Source of the DNA: Azohydromonas aeria | GTDB lineage: Bacteria > Pseudomonadota > Gammaproteobacteria > Burkholderiales > Burkholderiaceae_C | Direction: 5' to 3' | Assembly: GCF_009760915.1 (NCBI RefSeq) | Contig: NZ_VIDQ01000002.1 | Span: 232,562 to 296,561, forward strand | DNA: 64,000 nucleotides | Shown: positions 44,158-55,090 of the stretch, one piece after another | Layout: each line of letters starts with the position of its first letter | Numbering within the stretch: position 1 is the stretch's first letter | Program-made: the position numbers and the translations under genes | Notes under the pieces: model-generated | Databases searched by the model: none | What the model saw: the letters and a program-made list of their open reading frames with translations, nothing else | What the model was told of the DNA's origin: nothing

Positions 44158-44967
44158 TTAGCTGGGGAGCATTGCGCTGATGCGCTCGGCCATCGACTGC
44201 AGCGCGGGCAGGCAGCGTCTCTGCATCTCCGCGGATGACTGTTGATGGGGCCGGCTGCTGACGTTGATCGCGGCCACTGCCCGGCCGGCACGGTCGCGGA
44301 TCGGCACGGCCATCGACATCAGCCCCAATTCCAGCTCCTCGTTCACCAGCGCCCAGCCCTGGCGCCGCACCTGTACCAGGGTGCGCAGCAGCTTCTCGGG
44401 GTCGGTGACGGTCTTGGGCGTGAGGGGCTCCAGCGCCATCGCCAGCACGCGGCGCTCGCGCTCGTCCTCGTGGAGGTGGGCCAGCAGCACGCGGCCCATC
44501 GAGGTGCAGTGCGCTGGTAGCCGCGAGCCCACGCCCAGGTTGATCGACATGATCTTGTGCACGGGCACGCGCAGCACGTAGACGATCTGCTCGCCGTCTA
44601 GCACGGCCGCCGAGGTGGACTCCTTGAGCTGCTGCGTCAGCTCCTCCATCAGCGGCTGCGCCAAGTGCCACCAGGGCTGCGCGCTGAGGTAGGCGAAGCC
44701 CAGCTCCATCACCTTGGGCGTGAGGCGGAACTGGCGAGCGTCCTGCTCGACGTAGCCCAGCGTCTGCAGCGTCAGCAGGATGCGGCGTGCGCCGGCCCGC
44801 GTGAGGCCCACGCGCTCCGCTGCTTCCGAGAGCGTCTGCGCCGGTACCCCGGCGCCGAAGCTGCGCAGCACCTCCAGCCCCCGCGCGAAGGACTGCACGT
44901 AGCTGTCGCTGGGCTTGAGATCCTCGCTCCCTTCTTCGGCGCCGGACGCCGCCTTGCGCGTGGCCAT
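44158..44967 (-). CDS. pcaR: IclR-family regulator, PcaR-type
   Basis: The 269-residue protein has an N-terminal winged helix (VQSFARGLEVLRSFG, TLSEAAERVGLTRAGARRILLTL) and a C-terminal effector-binding GAF-like domain with LRVPVHKIMSINLGVGSRLPAHCTSMGRVLLA and NEELELGLMSMAVPIRD, close to PcaR/PobR. It is transcribed away from pcaI with a palindromic operator between them. It probably responds to beta-ketoadipate or a related acid and controls pcaIJFD. Confidence 0.88.
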   Translation of the reverse strand: MATRKAASGAEEGSEDLKPSDSYVQSFARGLEVLRSFGAGVPAQTLSEAAERVGLTRAGARRILLTLQTLGYVEQDARQFRLTPKVMELGFAYLSAQPWWHLAQPLMEELTQQLKESTSAAVLDGEQIVYVLRVPVHKIMSINLGVGSRLPAHCTSMGRVLLAHLHEDERERRVLAMALEPLTPKTVTDPEKLLRTLVQVRRQGWALVNEELELGLMSMAVPIRDRAGRAVAAINVSSRPHQQSSAEMQRRCLPALQSMAERISAMLPS

Positions 44968-45055
44968 GGTGGTTCTCCTCGTCGGTTCACGGGCTCACGG
45001 GCGATGCGGCCATGCCTTGACAGGCAAGGCTCCAGGGCCGTAGCCTTCGCGCCGT

Positions 45056-45093
45056 GTGTTCGACTAACGAATATATGTTCGCTATTAGAACAC
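45056..45093. promoter_or_regulatory. Palindromic operator between pcaR and pcaI
   Basis: A 38-base quasi-palindrome has outer arms GTGTTC (45056) and GAACAC (45093) and inner matched blocks CGAA/ATAT on both sides. It has the layout of IclR-type (PcaR) binding sites. It lies about 62 bases before pcaI and about 89 bases before pcaR, suiting both control of pcaI and autoregulation. Confidence 0.65.
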
Positions 45094-45154
45094 CTTGAAA
45101 GCCGGAGGTCAAGCCGACGGCTGTACTTCCGTCTTCTACCTTTCGAGCACTCCC

Positions 45155-45856
45155 ATGATCGACAAGATCGTTTCCTCCGCCGCGGCCGCGCTGGCCGACG
45201 TGCGCGACGGCGCCACCGTCATGGTCGGCGGCTTCGGCACCGCCGGGCAACCCAACGAGCTCATCGACGCGCTCATCGACACCGGCGCACGCGACCTCGT
45301 CATCGTCAACAACAACGCCGGCAACGGCGACGCGGGGCTGGCGCGGCTGCTGGCGCTCAGGCGGGTGCGCAGGATCATCTGCTCCTTCCCGCGCCAGGCC
45401 GACAGCCACCATTTCGACGCGCTCTACCGCGCCGGCGAAGTCGAGCTGGAGTTGGTGCCGCAGGGCAACCTGGCCGAGCGCATCCGCGCCGCGGGGGCGG
45501 GCATTGGCGGCTTCTTCACGCCCACGGGCTACGGCACCGCGCTGGCCGAAGGCAAGGAGACGCGCGTGATCGACGGCCGCGGCTACGTGCTGGAGTCGCC
45601 CATCCATGCCGACTTCGCGCTCATCAAGGCGGAAAAGGGCGACCGCTGGGGCAACCTGAGCTACCGCATGACGGCGCGCAACTTCGGGCCCGTCATGGCC
45701 ATGGCGGCCCGGACCACCGTCGCCACCGTGCACGAGGTCGTCGAGCTCGGCAGCCTCGACCCGGAGAGCGTCGTCACGCCGGGCCTGTTCGTGCAGCGCA
45801 TCGTGCCCATCGACCGTGTCGCCACCACGGCCGGCGGCTTCAAGCGCGCGGCCTGA
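45155..45856 (+). CDS. pcaI: 3-oxoadipate CoA-transferase, subunit A
   Basis: This is a 233-residue subunit A of the succinyl-CoA:3-ketoadipate transferase. It has the CoA-binding motif DGATVMVGGFGTAGQPNELIDAL, NNNAGNGDAGLARLL and ADFALIKAEKGDRWGNLSYR. It forms a heterotetramer with PcaJ and attaches CoA to 3-ketoadipate using succinyl-CoA. The start ATG at 45155 follows the promoter region after the PcaR-type operator. It is first in the pcaIJFD cluster. Confidence 0.95.
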   Translation: MIDKIVSSAAAALADVRDGATVMVGGFGTAGQPNELIDALIDTGARDLVIVNNNAGNGDAGLARLLALRRVRRIICSFPRQADSHHFDALYRAGEVELELVPQGNLAERIRAAGAGIGGFFTPTGYGTALAEGKETRVIDGRGYVLESPIHADFALIKAEKGDRWGNLSYRMTARNFGPVMAMAARTTVATVHEVVELGSLDPESVVTPGLFVQRIVPIDRVATTAGGFKRAA

Positions 45857-45873
45857 GCCACCAAGGAACCACC

Positions 45874-46548
45874 ATGAGCCAACAAGCCTCTCCTGCCCTT
45901 GCCGCCATCTCCCGCTGGACGCGTGACGACATGGCCGCGCGCGTCGCACGCGACATCCCGGACGGCGCCGTCGTCAACCTCGGCATCGGGCTGCCCACCG
46001 CCGTGGCGAACCACCTCTCGGCAGACAGGGAAGTGGTGCTGCACTCCGAGAACGGCGTCATCGGTATGGGGCCCGCGCCCGCCGCCGGCGAGGAGGACTA
46101 CGACCTCATCAACGCCGGCAAGCAGCCCGTGACGCTGCTGCCGGGCGGCTGCTTCTTCCACCATGCCGACAGCTTCGCGATGATGCGCGGCGGCCACCTC
46201 GACGTGTGCGTGCTGGGTGCATTCCAGGTTTCTGCCGGCGGTGACCTCGCCAACTGGCACACCGGCGCCGGCGACGCGATTCCTGCTGTCGGCGGCGCCA
46301 TGGACCTGGCCATCGGCGCGAAGAAAACCTTCGTGATGATGGAGTACCTGACCAAGGGGGGGCAGGCCAAGCTGGTGAGCGAATGCAGCTACCCGCTCAC
46401 GGGCCTGGGCTGCGTCAGCCGCCTCTACACCGACCTGGCGGTGATCGACCTGGCCGAGGGCGTTGCCACCGTGATCGACCTGGCACCCGGCCTGACCCTG
46501 CGCGACCTGCAGGCGCTCACGCCCGGCGTGACGCTCAAGCAGGCCTGA
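45874..46548 (+). CDS. pcaJ: 3-oxoadipate CoA-transferase, subunit B
   Basis: The 224-residue subunit B has the CoA-transferase motif and catalytic Glu in VVLHSENGVIGMGPAP, with GVNL-type motif LGIGLPTAVANHL and C-terminal DLAPGLTLRDLQALTPGVTL. AAGGAA lies before the ATG at 45874, 17 bases after pcaI. It completes the transferase that forms 3-oxoadipyl-CoA. Confidence 0.95.
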   Translation: MSQQASPALAAISRWTRDDMAARVARDIPDGAVVNLGIGLPTAVANHLSADREVVLHSENGVIGMGPAPAAGEEDYDLINAGKQPVTLLPGGCFFHHADSFAMMRGGHLDVCVLGAFQVSAGGDLANWHTGAGDAIPAVGGAMDLAIGAKKTFVMMEYLTKGGQAKLVSECSYPLTGLGCVSRLYTDLAVIDLAEGVATVIDLAPGLTLRDLQALTPGVTLKQA

Positions 46549-46572
46549 CCCACCGCATTCCTGGAGACAAGC

Positions 46573-47777
<1,205 letters not shown>

Positions 47778-47778
<1 letters not shown>

Positions 47779-48614
47779 TGGCCCAGGGCAAGAATGCCGT
47801 GGCGGGCTTCACGACCAGCGCGCCCCGCCTGCACTACGAATTGCGTGCCGCCGGCGATGGCGTGTCGTCGCAGTCGCCGCTCACCTTCGTGCTGGCCCAC
47901 GCACTGGGTTGCGACCTGATGATGTGGGACGGGCTGGTCCCGCACCTGGCCCGGCATGGCCGCGTGCTGCGCTACGACCAGCGCGGCCATGGCGGCAGCG
48001 AGGCGCCTCCGGGGCCCTACACCATGGCCGAACTGGCCGACGACGCGGCGCGGCTGATCGACGAGGTCGTGGCCGGGCCGGTGGTCTGGGTCGGCCTGTC
48101 GATGGGCGGCATGGTCGGCCAGGAGCTGGCGCTGCGCTACCCGGACAAGGTGCGGGCGCTGGTGCTGGCCAACACCACGTCTGCGTATCCGCAGGAAGCC
48201 CAGGCCGGCTGGGCGCAGCGCATCGCCGGCATCGAGCGCGGGGGCCTGGAAGCCATCGTGGACGGCGCGCTGCAGCGCTGGTTCCACACGGGCTTCCACG
48301 CCGAGCATCCGGAGGTCGTGGCGCATTGGCGCGCGCGGGTGCTCCGCTGCGATGCGGCGGCCTACGTGGCGTGCTGCCAGGCGATCGCAGACATCGACAC
48401 CACGGCGCGACTGCCGGGCATCGCGGTCCCCACGCTCGTCATCGCCGGCGCTCTGGACCAGGGCACGCCGCCGGAGATGGCGCAGACCATCGCCCGGGGC
48501 ATTCCCGGCGCGCAGTTGAAAGTGCTGCCCCAGGCCTCGCACCTGAGCGTGCTGGAGCAGCCGCAGGCCTTCCGCGCCGCGCTGGACGACTGGCTGCGCC
48601 AGGCGCAGGCCTGA
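47778..48614 (+). CDS. pcaD: 3-oxoadipate enol-lactonase
   Basis: This is a 278-residue alpha/beta hydrolase. It has the oxyanion element LAHALGCDLMMW, nucleophile Ser in GLSMGGMVG, a catalytic Asp near GALDQGTPP and His in ASHLSVLEQP. It opens 3-oxoadipate enol-lactone to 3-oxoadipate. The overlap with the pcaF stop (TGATG) indicates translational coupling. It is immediately followed by a terminator. Confidence 0.93.
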
Positions 48615-48641
48615 GCGCCGGCCCCGGCCGAACCCCATCAG

Positions 48642-48664
48642 CGCCCGCGCCACGCGGGCGTTTT
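48642..48664 (+). terminator. Rho-independent terminator after pcaD
   Basis: Eight-base arms CGCCCGCG and CGCGGGCG with a CCA loop are followed by TTTT. It ends the pcaIJFD transcript before benE. Confidence 0.8.
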
Positions 48665-48688
48665 GCTTCACGCCAACCACACCGCACC

Positions 48689-49903
48689 ATGCTTCGACGC
48701 GACTGGTCCGTTCCCGCCGTCACGGCCGGCTTCCTGGCCGTGCTCATCTCCTACGCCGGCCCACTGCTGATCTTCTTCCAGGCGGCGCGGGCGGCCCACG
48801 TCACGCCGGACATGACGGCGTCCTGGGTCTGGGCCATCTCGATCGGCGCGGCCGTCTCCGGCATCGCACTGAGCTGGTGGCTCAAAGTGCCGGTCATCAC
48901 CGCGTGGTCGGCCCCGGGCACGGCGCTGCTCATCACGCTGTTTCCGGCGCTGTCGCTGCCCGAGGCGGTGGGGGCGTACATCACGGCGGCGGGGCTGATC
49001 CTGGCCGTGGGCCTCACCGGCGGATTCGACTGGCTGATGCGGCGCATCCCCCGCGGCGTGTGCTGCGGGATGATGGCCGGCATCCTGTTCCAGTTCGGCG
49101 CTCGCGCCTTCAAGGCCGTGGAAGCGATGCCGCTGCCCACGCTGTGCATGGTGGGGGCCTACCTCGTGGCGCGGCGCTTCTGGCCGCGCTACCACCTGCT
49201 GATGGTGCTGGCGCTGGGCATCGCGCTCACCGCCGGCCTGGGCGGCGTGGACTGGAGCGCGCTGCGCCTGGAGCTGACACGGCCCGTGCTCATCACGCCC
49301 GCCTGGAGCTGGGCCTCGACGCTGAGCCTGGCCGTGCCGCTTGCCGTGGTGAGCCTGGCGGGCCAGTTCCTGCCGGGCATGGCCATCCTGCGCGGCGCTG
49401 GCTACGCGACGCCGGCCCGGCCGATACTGGTGGCCACGGGCGCGGCGTCGCTGCTCACGGCGCCGTTTGGCGGCATCACCACCGTGCTGGCCGCCATCAC
49501 CGCGGCGTTGTGCACGGGGCGGGAGGCGCATGAAGACCCGGCCCGGCGCTACGTGGCCGGCATCGCCAACGGCGTCTTCTACCTCGTGGGCGGCTGCCTG
49601 GCCGGCACCATCATCGGCCTCTTCACCGTGCTGCCCCCGGCGTTCGTGGCGGTGCTGGCCGGGCTGGCGCTGATCGGCGCCATCACAGCCAACGTGCAGG
49701 GCGCTGTCAGTGACCCGGAGCACCGCGAGGCGGCCATCGTCACCTTCCTCGTCACGGCCAGCGGCATGAGCCTGTGGGGCCTGGGCGCCGCGTTCTGGGG
49801 CGTGGTGATCGGCGGCTGCGCCCATGCCGTGCTGGGCTGGAAACGGACGGCCCCCGCGCCGGCGCCCGCCGCCGAAGCGGCCAGCCGGGCCGTCAGCCGC
49901 TGA
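48689..49903 (+). CDS. benE: Benzoate/H+ symporter BenE
   Basis: The 404-residue inner-membrane protein has about 12 helices and BenE landmarks WAISIGAAVSGIALSWWLKVPVITAWSAPGTALL, GFDWLMRRIPRGVCCGMMAGILFQFG and ATGAASLLTAPFGGITTVLAAITAALCTGREAHEDPARRY. BenE imports benzoate with protons. It follows the pcaD terminator by 24 bases; its 3' end overlaps the end of the opposite-strand LysR gene by 11 bases. Confidence 0.92.
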   Translation: MLRRDWSVPAVTAGFLAVLISYAGPLLIFFQAARAAHVTPDMTASWVWAISIGAAVSGIALSWWLKVPVITAWSAPGTALLITLFPALSLPEAVGAYITAAGLILAVGLTGGFDWLMRRIPRGVCCGMMAGILFQFGARAFKAVEAMPLPTLCMVGAYLVARRFWPRYHLLMVLALGIALTAGLGGVDWSALRLELTRPVLITPAWSWASTLSLAVPLAVVSLAGQFLPGMAILRGAGYATPARPILVATGAASLLTAPFGGITTVLAAITAALCTGREAHEDPARRYVAGIANGVFYLVGGCLAGTIIGLFTVLPPAFVAVLAGLALIGAITANVQGAVSDPEHREAAIVTFLVTASGMSLWGLGAAFWGVVIGGCAHAVLGWKRTAPAPAPAAEAASRAVSR

Positions 49904-50837
49904 CCCCGCCCTGGACCGCCGCCTCGGCGGCAGCGCGCCGGCGCGCCTCGGCCTGCTCCTGGTAGATGCGCTCGATGAGCGCGCGCAACAGCACGATGTC
50001 CTCGTTCTGGTCGTGCACCCGCGTGCTCATGATGATCGGCGACACCGCCTGCGCGTCGCTCAGCGGCCGGTACACCACCTCGTCTGGCCGCAGCCGGCTC
50101 ACCCCCGTCGGCACCACGCAAATGCCCATGCCCGCGGCCACCAGCCCCAGCGCGGTCTGGATTTCCTGCACCTCGTGCACGGCGGCCGGCTGCATGCCCT
50201 GGTCGCGGAACAGCGCCAGCACCTGGTCGGCATAACTGGGCCGGGGTCTCTTGGGGTAAACCAGTATTTCCTGGTTCTCCAGCGCAGCCAGAACCAAGGG
50301 TTTATCCGGAATGGCAAGTGCATGCTCCTGGGGTATGGCAGCCACCAGGCGCTCCTCGCGCAGCAGCTCGCGCTTGATCGCCGGGTCGTCGAGCCGGATG
50401 CGCCCAAAGCCGACGTCGATGCGCCCGGCCTTGAGGGCCTCGATCTGGTCGATGGTGGACATCTCCTCCAACGCGATCTCGGTCTGCGGCCGCTCGGCAC
50501 GGAAAAGGCGCACCAGGCGCGGCAGCGCACCGTACATCGTCGAGCCTACGAAGCCGATCACCAGCCGCCGCTCCATGCGCGCGACGCGCCGCGTGGCCCG
50601 TGCCGCCTGCGCCGCCTGCTCCAGCAGCCGCGTGGCGTGGCTGTAGAAGAAGCGGCCGGGCTCGGTCAGCTTCAGAGGCCGTGATCCGCGCTCGAACAGC
50701 GGCGTGCCCAGTTCCTCTTCCAAGTCCTGAATCTGGCGGCTCAGCGGCGGCTGCGAGATGTGCAGCCGCTCGGCCGCACGCGTGAAGCTTTGCTCGTCGG
50801 CGACGGCGACGAAGTAGCGCAGGTGGCGCAGTTCCAT
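49893..50837 (-). CDS. catR: LysR-family regulator, CatR/BenM-type
   Basis: The 314-residue protein has an N-terminal HTH (MELRHLRYFVAVADEQSFTRAAERLHISQPPLSRQIQDLEEELG) and a C-terminal periplasmic-binding-like domain with GFVGSTMYGALPRLVRLFRAERPQTEIALEE, the cis,cis-muconate/benzoate-binding core of the CatM/BenM/CatR group. It is transcribed away from catB. Which effector it uses (muconate, benzoate or both) cannot be decided from sequence. Confidence 0.9.
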   Translation of the reverse strand: MELRHLRYFVAVADEQSFTRAAERLHISQPPLSRQIQDLEEELGTPLFERGSRPLKLTEPGRFFYSHATRLLEQAAQAARATRRVARMERRLVIGFVGSTMYGALPRLVRLFRAERPQTEIALEEMSTIDQIEALKAGRIDVGFGRIRLDDPAIKRELLREERLVAAIPQEHALAIPDKPLVLAALENQEILVYPKRPRPSYADQVLALFRDQGMQPAAVHEVQEIQTALGLVAAGMGICVVPTGVSRLRPDEVVYRPLSDAQAVSPIIMSTRVHDQNEDIVLLRALIERIYQEQAEARRRAAAEAAVQGGVSG

Positions 50838-50954
50838 TGCATGCCTTTTAGGTATCGATTCAGTCTAAATGCGTCTTGGACTTGGAGCAAGGCGCTTCCT
50901 AAGATTCAACCCATCAAAGGCGCACCGCAACCGATTCACCGGGTTTCCAGGAAA

Positions 50955-50968
50955 TACCGGGCGGGGTA
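50955..50968. promoter_or_regulatory. Possible CatR/BenM-type half-site dyad
   Basis: TACC-N6-GGTA (50955-50958 and 50965-50968) lies in the 236-base catR-catB gap, about 105 bases before the catB ATG. It resembles the ATAC-N7-GTAT consensus of BenM/CatM but with imperfect spacing. Low confidence. Confidence 0.3.
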
Positions 50969-51073
50969 CCGCTGCGCCTAGAACCAGGGCCACAAACCCT
51001 TTTGGCATTTACCCGGCCATGGGCTCCGGCAATTCAAGCGGATTCCCTACCGGCCTTCAAAAGAGCTTTGCAG

Positions 51074-52201
51074 ATGGACTCCAAACTGAAGATTCTCGCG
51101 GTCGAGACGCTGCTGGTGGACGTGCCCACGATCCGGCCGCACAAGCTCTCGGTGGCGACCATGAACCACCAGACGCTGGTGCTGGTGCGCATCGCGTCCA
51201 GCGACGGCATCGTGGGCTGGGGCGAGGGCACCACCATCGGCGGCCTGGCCTACGGCGAGGAAAGCCCGGAGAGCATCAAGACCAACATCGACACCTACAT
51301 CGCGCCGATGCTGGTGGGCCAGGACCCGCGCGGCGTGGCGCGGCTGATGGCCAGCGTCAACGGCCGCATCCAGGGCAACCGCTTCGCCAAGTGCGCGCTG
51401 GAGACCGCCCTCTACGACAGCCAGGCCCAGCGCCTGGGCGTGCCGCTGAGCGAGCTCTTCGGCGGCCGCGTGCGCGACAGCATCCCCGTGGCCTGGACCC
51501 TGGCCAGCGGCGACACGCAGCGCGACATTGCCGAGGCCGAGCGCGTGCTGGAGCTGCGCCGCCACAACATCTTCAAGCTCAAGATCGGCCTGCGCTCGGT
51601 GAAGGACGACGTGGCGCACGTCGCGGCCATCAAGCGCGCCCTGGGCGACATGGCCAGCGTGCGCATCGATGCGAACCAGGCCTGGTCGGTGTCGCAGGCG
51701 CTCGAAGGCATGCAGATGCTGGCCGACGCGGGCATCGACATGGTCGAGCAGCCCATTGCCGCCGCCGACAAGCTGGGCCTGCAGCGCCTGACGCAGGCCA
51801 ACATCATCCCGGTCATGGCCGACGAGGCGCTGCACGGTCCGCGCGACGCGTTTGAGGTCGCCCGCCTGGGCGCGGCCGACATCTTCGCCGTCAAGACCAA
51901 CCAGTCCGGCGGCCTGCGCGGCGCCGCGCAGGTCGCGGCCATCGCCCAGGCCGCCAACATCGAGCTCTACGGCGGCACGATGCTCGAAGGCGCCGTGGGC
52001 ACCATGGCCTCGGCGCAGCTCTTCAGCACCTTCGCCGAGCTGGCCTGGGGGACCGAGCTGTTTGGCCCGCTGCTGCTGACCGAGGAAATCCTGCGCGAGC
52101 CGCTGGCCTACCGCGATTTCTCGCTGCAGATCCCCACGACGCCCGGACTGGGCATCGACATCGACGAGGACAAGGTCGCACGGCTGCGCCGCGGCCGCTG
52201 A
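51074..52201 (+). CDS. catB: Muconate cycloisomerase
   Basis: This 375-residue enolase-superfamily enzyme has the N-terminal capping domain (ETLLVDVPTIRPHKLSVATM), catalytic Lys pair in FKLKIG (Lys168/Lys170), metal ligands DANQAW, EQPIAA and DEAL, and a second general-base Lys in AVKTNQSGG. It converts cis,cis-muconate to muconolactone. The ATG at 51074 is chosen because the sequence preceding it has no family similarity. It is first gene of catBCA and the ben genes. Confidence 0.95.
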   Translation: MDSKLKILAVETLLVDVPTIRPHKLSVATMNHQTLVLVRIASSDGIVGWGEGTTIGGLAYGEESPESIKTNIDTYIAPMLVGQDPRGVARLMASVNGRIQGNRFAKCALETALYDSQAQRLGVPLSELFGGRVRDSIPVAWTLASGDTQRDIAEAERVLELRRHNIFKLKIGLRSVKDDVAHVAAIKRALGDMASVRIDANQAWSVSQALEGMQMLADAGIDMVEQPIAAADKLGLQRLTQANIIPVMADEALHGPRDAFEVARLGAADIFAVKTNQSGGLRGAAQVAAIAQAANIELYGGTMLEGAVGTMASAQLFSTFAELAWGTELFGPLLLTEEILREPLAYRDFSLQIPTTPGLGIDIDEDKVARLRRGR

Positions 52202-52257
52202 GCTTCAACCCGGTTGCGGCAGCAACCACCTTCCAGAAACAACCGAGGAGACGAACC

Positions 52258-52548
52258 ATGCTGTTCCAGGTCCAGATGGACGTGCGGCTGCCGCACGACC
52301 TGCCCGCCGAGAAGGCCGATGCGCTCAAGAAGACCGAGCGCGAGCGCGCGCAGCAGCTGCAGCGCGACGGCACCTGGCGCCACCTCTGGCGCGTGGCCGG
52401 CCGCTACGCCAACGTCAGCGTCTTCGACGTCGAGAGCGCCGACGAGCTGCACCAGGTGCTCTCGACGCTGCCCCTGTTCCCCTTCATGCAGATCGAGGTG
52501 ACGGCGCTGTGCCGCCACCCCTCGTCGATCCACGACGACGATCGCTGA
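52258..52548 (+). CDS. catC: Muconolactone delta-isomerase
   Basis: This is a 96-residue enzyme with the MLFQVQMDVRLPHDLP N-terminus, WRHLWRVAGRYANVSVFDVES and LPLFPFMQIEVTALCRHPSSI, all diagnostic for CatC. It isomerises muconolactone to 3-oxoadipate enol-lactone, the substrate of PcaD. GAGGAG precedes its ATG. Confidence 0.97.
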   Translation: MLFQVQMDVRLPHDLPAEKADALKKTERERAQQLQRDGTWRHLWRVAGRYANVSVFDVESADELHQVLSTLPLFPFMQIEVTALCRHPSSIHDDDR

Positions 52549-52608
52549 CCCCGGCGGCTCACCCGCCCCACCGTTGACCTTCACACAGACCTCTTGAGGA
52601 GACATCTC

Positions 52609-53523
52609 ATGGACACCAAGACCATCGACCAGCTGCTCGACCGCTTCGAGAAGACCGGCGTCGTCAGCGAGGGCAATGCCCGCATCAAGCTCGTCGTGCA
52701 TCGCCTGGTGCGCGACCTGATGATCGCCATCGAGGAACTCGACATCACGCCCGAGGAGTTCTGGGCCGGCCTGAACTACCTGGGCGACGCGGGCCGCAAC
52801 GGCGAGCTGGGCCTGATCGTGCCGGGCATCGGCCTGGAGCACTTCCTGGACCTGCGCATGGACGAGGCCGAGGCCCGCGCCGGCCTCAAGGGCGGCACGC
52901 CGCGCACCATCGAGGGCCCGCTGTACGTGGCCGGCGCCCCGGTGGCCCAAGGTGAAGCCCGCCTGGACGACGGCAACACGCCGGGCGAGCTGGTGGTGAT
53001 GCAGGGCGTCGTGCGCGGCGACGACGGCCAGCCCCTGGCCGGCGCCAAGGTCGAGGTCTGGCATGCCAACAGCCTGGGAAACTACTCCTACTTCGACAAG
53101 AGCCAGAGCGACTTCAACCTGCGCCGCACCATCGTGACCGACGCGCAGGGCCGCTACAAGTTCCGCAGCGTCATGCCGGTGGGCTACAGCGTGCCGCCGG
53201 GTGGCGCGACCGACCGGCTGCTGCAGCAGCTCGGCCGCCACGGCCACCGCCCGGCGCACATCCACTTCTTCGTGACCGCCCCGGGCCACCGCAAGTTGAC
53301 CACGCAGATCAACATCGAGAACGACCCGCACCTGTGGGACGACTTCGCCTTCGGCACGCGCGACGGCCTGGTGCCGCCGGTGCACACCAACACCGACCGC
53401 GCTGCGATGCAGGCCCTGGGCACGGACAAGCCGTTCTACGAGATCAGGTTCGACTTCACGCTGCACGCCGAAGCGCCCAGCGCCCCGGCCACGAACTTCA
53501 ACCGTCCGCGCGCCGCCGCCTGA
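52609..53523 (+). CDS. catA: Catechol 1,2-dioxygenase
   Basis: This 304-residue intradiol dioxygenase has an N-terminal helical linker and a catalytic beta-sandwich. The non-heme Fe(III) ligands are Tyr in GNYSYFDKSQ and GYSVPPGG and His in HRPAHIHF. It opens catechol between the hydroxyls to cis,cis-muconate. GAGGAG precedes the ATG at 52609. It lies between catC and benA, linking the ben and cat modules. Confidence 0.96.
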   Translation: MDTKTIDQLLDRFEKTGVVSEGNARIKLVVHRLVRDLMIAIEELDITPEEFWAGLNYLGDAGRNGELGLIVPGIGLEHFLDLRMDEAEARAGLKGGTPRTIEGPLYVAGAPVAQGEARLDDGNTPGELVVMQGVVRGDDGQPLAGAKVEVWHANSLGNYSYFDKSQSDFNLRRTIVTDAQGRYKFRSVMPVGYSVPPGGATDRLLQQLGRHGHRPAHIHFFVTAPGHRKLTTQINIENDPHLWDDFAFGTRDGLVPPVHTNTDRAAMQALGTDKPFYEIRFDFTLHAEAPSAPATNFNRPRAAA

Positions 53524-53660
53524 CGCCCTGAGCCCGGCACCGCCGCCCGCGCGGTGCCCTCCATCCCCCAAGAAACCTTCTCCCCCCGGACACCGCCGCG
53601 TGACCGGGCCGGGCGAAGCCTTGCCCAACGACGCCCGCGTGACCGGGCATGGAGACAAGC

Positions 53661-55076
53661 ATGAGCACTTCCGCATCCCTCGAAGGCGTCAAACAGCGCC
53701 TGTCCGGCCTGCTGGTCGAGGACGCCGACCGGCACGTCTACCGCCTGCACCGCAGCGCCTTCACCGACGAGGCCCTGTTCGACCTGGAGATGAAGCACAT
53801 CTTCGAGGGCAACTGGATCTACCTGGCCCACGAGAGCCAGATCCCGAACCCGAACGACTACTTCACCACCTACATCGGCCGCCAGCCCATCGTCATCACG
53901 CGCAACAAGGCGGGAGAGCTCAACGCGATCATCAACGCCTGCTCGCACCGCGGCGCCACGCTGTGCCGCCACAAGAAGGGCAACAAGGCCAGCTTCACCT
54001 GCACCTTCCACGGCTGGACCTTCAGCAACGCCGGCAAGCTGCTCAAGGTCAAGGACGCCAGCGGCGCGGGCTACCCCGACACCTTCAACAAGGACGGCAG
54101 CCACGACCTGAAGAAGGTTGCGCGCTTCGAGAGCTACCGCGGCTTCCTGTTCGGCAGTCTCAACCCGGACGTGCCACCGCTCACCGAGTTCCTGGGCGAG
54201 TCCACGAAGATCATCGACATGATCGTTGACCAGTCGCCCGAAGGGCTGGAAGTGCTGCGTGGCTCCTCCACCTACACCTTCGACGGCAACTGGAAACTGC
54301 AGGCCGAGAACGGCGCCGACGGCTACCACGTCAGCTCCGTGCACTGGAACTACGCGGCCACCACCAACCAGCGCAAGCAGGCCGCCGCGGGCGACAACAT
54401 CAAGGCCATGGACGCGGGCAGCTGGGCCAAGCAGGGCGGCGGCTTCTACTCCTTCGAGCACGGCCACATGCTGCTGTGGACCAAGTGGGCCAACCCCGAG
54501 GACCGGCCGGCCTACCCGATCCGCGACCAGCTCATCGAGCAGCACGGCCAGGCCAAGGCCGACTGGATGATCGGCCACTCGCGCAACCTGTGCCTGTATC
54601 CCAACGTCTACCTGATGGACCAGTTCAGCTCGCAGATCCGCGTGCTGCGGCCCATCGCCGTGGACAAGACCGAGGTCACCATCTACTGCATCGCGCCCAA
54701 GGGCGAGTCGGCCGAGGCACGCGCGCGGCGCATCCGCCAGTACGAGGACTTCTTCAACGCCACGGGCATGGCCACGCCCGACGACCTGGAGGAGTTCCGC
54801 GCCTGCCAGCAGGGCTACGCCGGCATCGCGCTGGAGTGGAACGACATGTGCCGCGGCGCGACGCAGTGGGTGCAGGGCCCCGACGCCGCCGCGAACGAAA
54901 TCGGCCTGAACCCGCTGCTCTCGGGCGTAAAGACCGAGGACGAGGGCCTCTACACCGAGCAGCACCGCTACTGGCTGCAGGCCATGCGGCGTGCCGTCGA
55001 GATCGAAGAGTCGCGCCAGGCCGCCGGCGTCGAGCACGTCGTGTGCGGACACAACCACGCCTGCGACCACGCATGA
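53661..55076 (+). CDS. benA: Benzoate 1,2-dioxygenase, alpha subunit
   Basis: The 471-residue terminal oxygenase subunit has a Rieske [2Fe-2S] cluster (CSHR with Cys94/His96 and CTFHGW with Cys114/His117) and the mononuclear iron site [16 protein letters not shown]. It binds benzoate and forms the cis-diol with oxygen. ATG at 53661 has GGAGAC in front; an earlier in-frame ATG at 53649 is less likely. Its stop is 14 bases before benB. Confidence 0.96.
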   Translation: MSTSASLEGVKQRLSGLLVEDADRHVYRLHRSAFTDEALFDLEMKHIFEGNWIYLAHESQIPNPNDYFTTYIGRQPIVITRNKAGELNAIINACSHRGATLCRHKKGNKASFTCTFHGWTFSNAGKLLKVKDASGAGYPDTFNKDGSHDLKKVARFESYRGFLFGSLNPDVPPLTEFLGESTKIIDMIVDQSPEGLEVLRGSSTYTFDGNWKLQAENGADGYHVSSVHWNYAATTNQRKQAAAGDNIKAMDAGSWAKQGGGFYSFEHGHMLLWTKWANPEDRPAYPIRDQLIEQHGQAKADWMIGHSRNLCLYPNVYLMDQFSSQIRVLRPIAVDKTEVTIYCIAPKGESAEARARRIRQYEDFFNATGMATPDDLEEFRACQQGYAGIALEWNDMCRGATQWVQGPDAAANEIGLNPLLSGVKTEDEGLYTEQHRYWLQAMRRAVEIEESRQAAGVEHVVCGHNHACDHA

Positions 55077-55090
55077 AGGAGACAACGATC

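Noticed and set aside
51002..51073. Earlier start for muconate cycloisomerase
   Set aside because: The upstream extension has no similarity to the family N-terminus; ATG 51074 gives the expected length.
52108..55085. Long minus-strand frames opposite catA, benA and benB
   Set aside because: Antisense of catabolic genes with catalytic residues verified on the plus strand.
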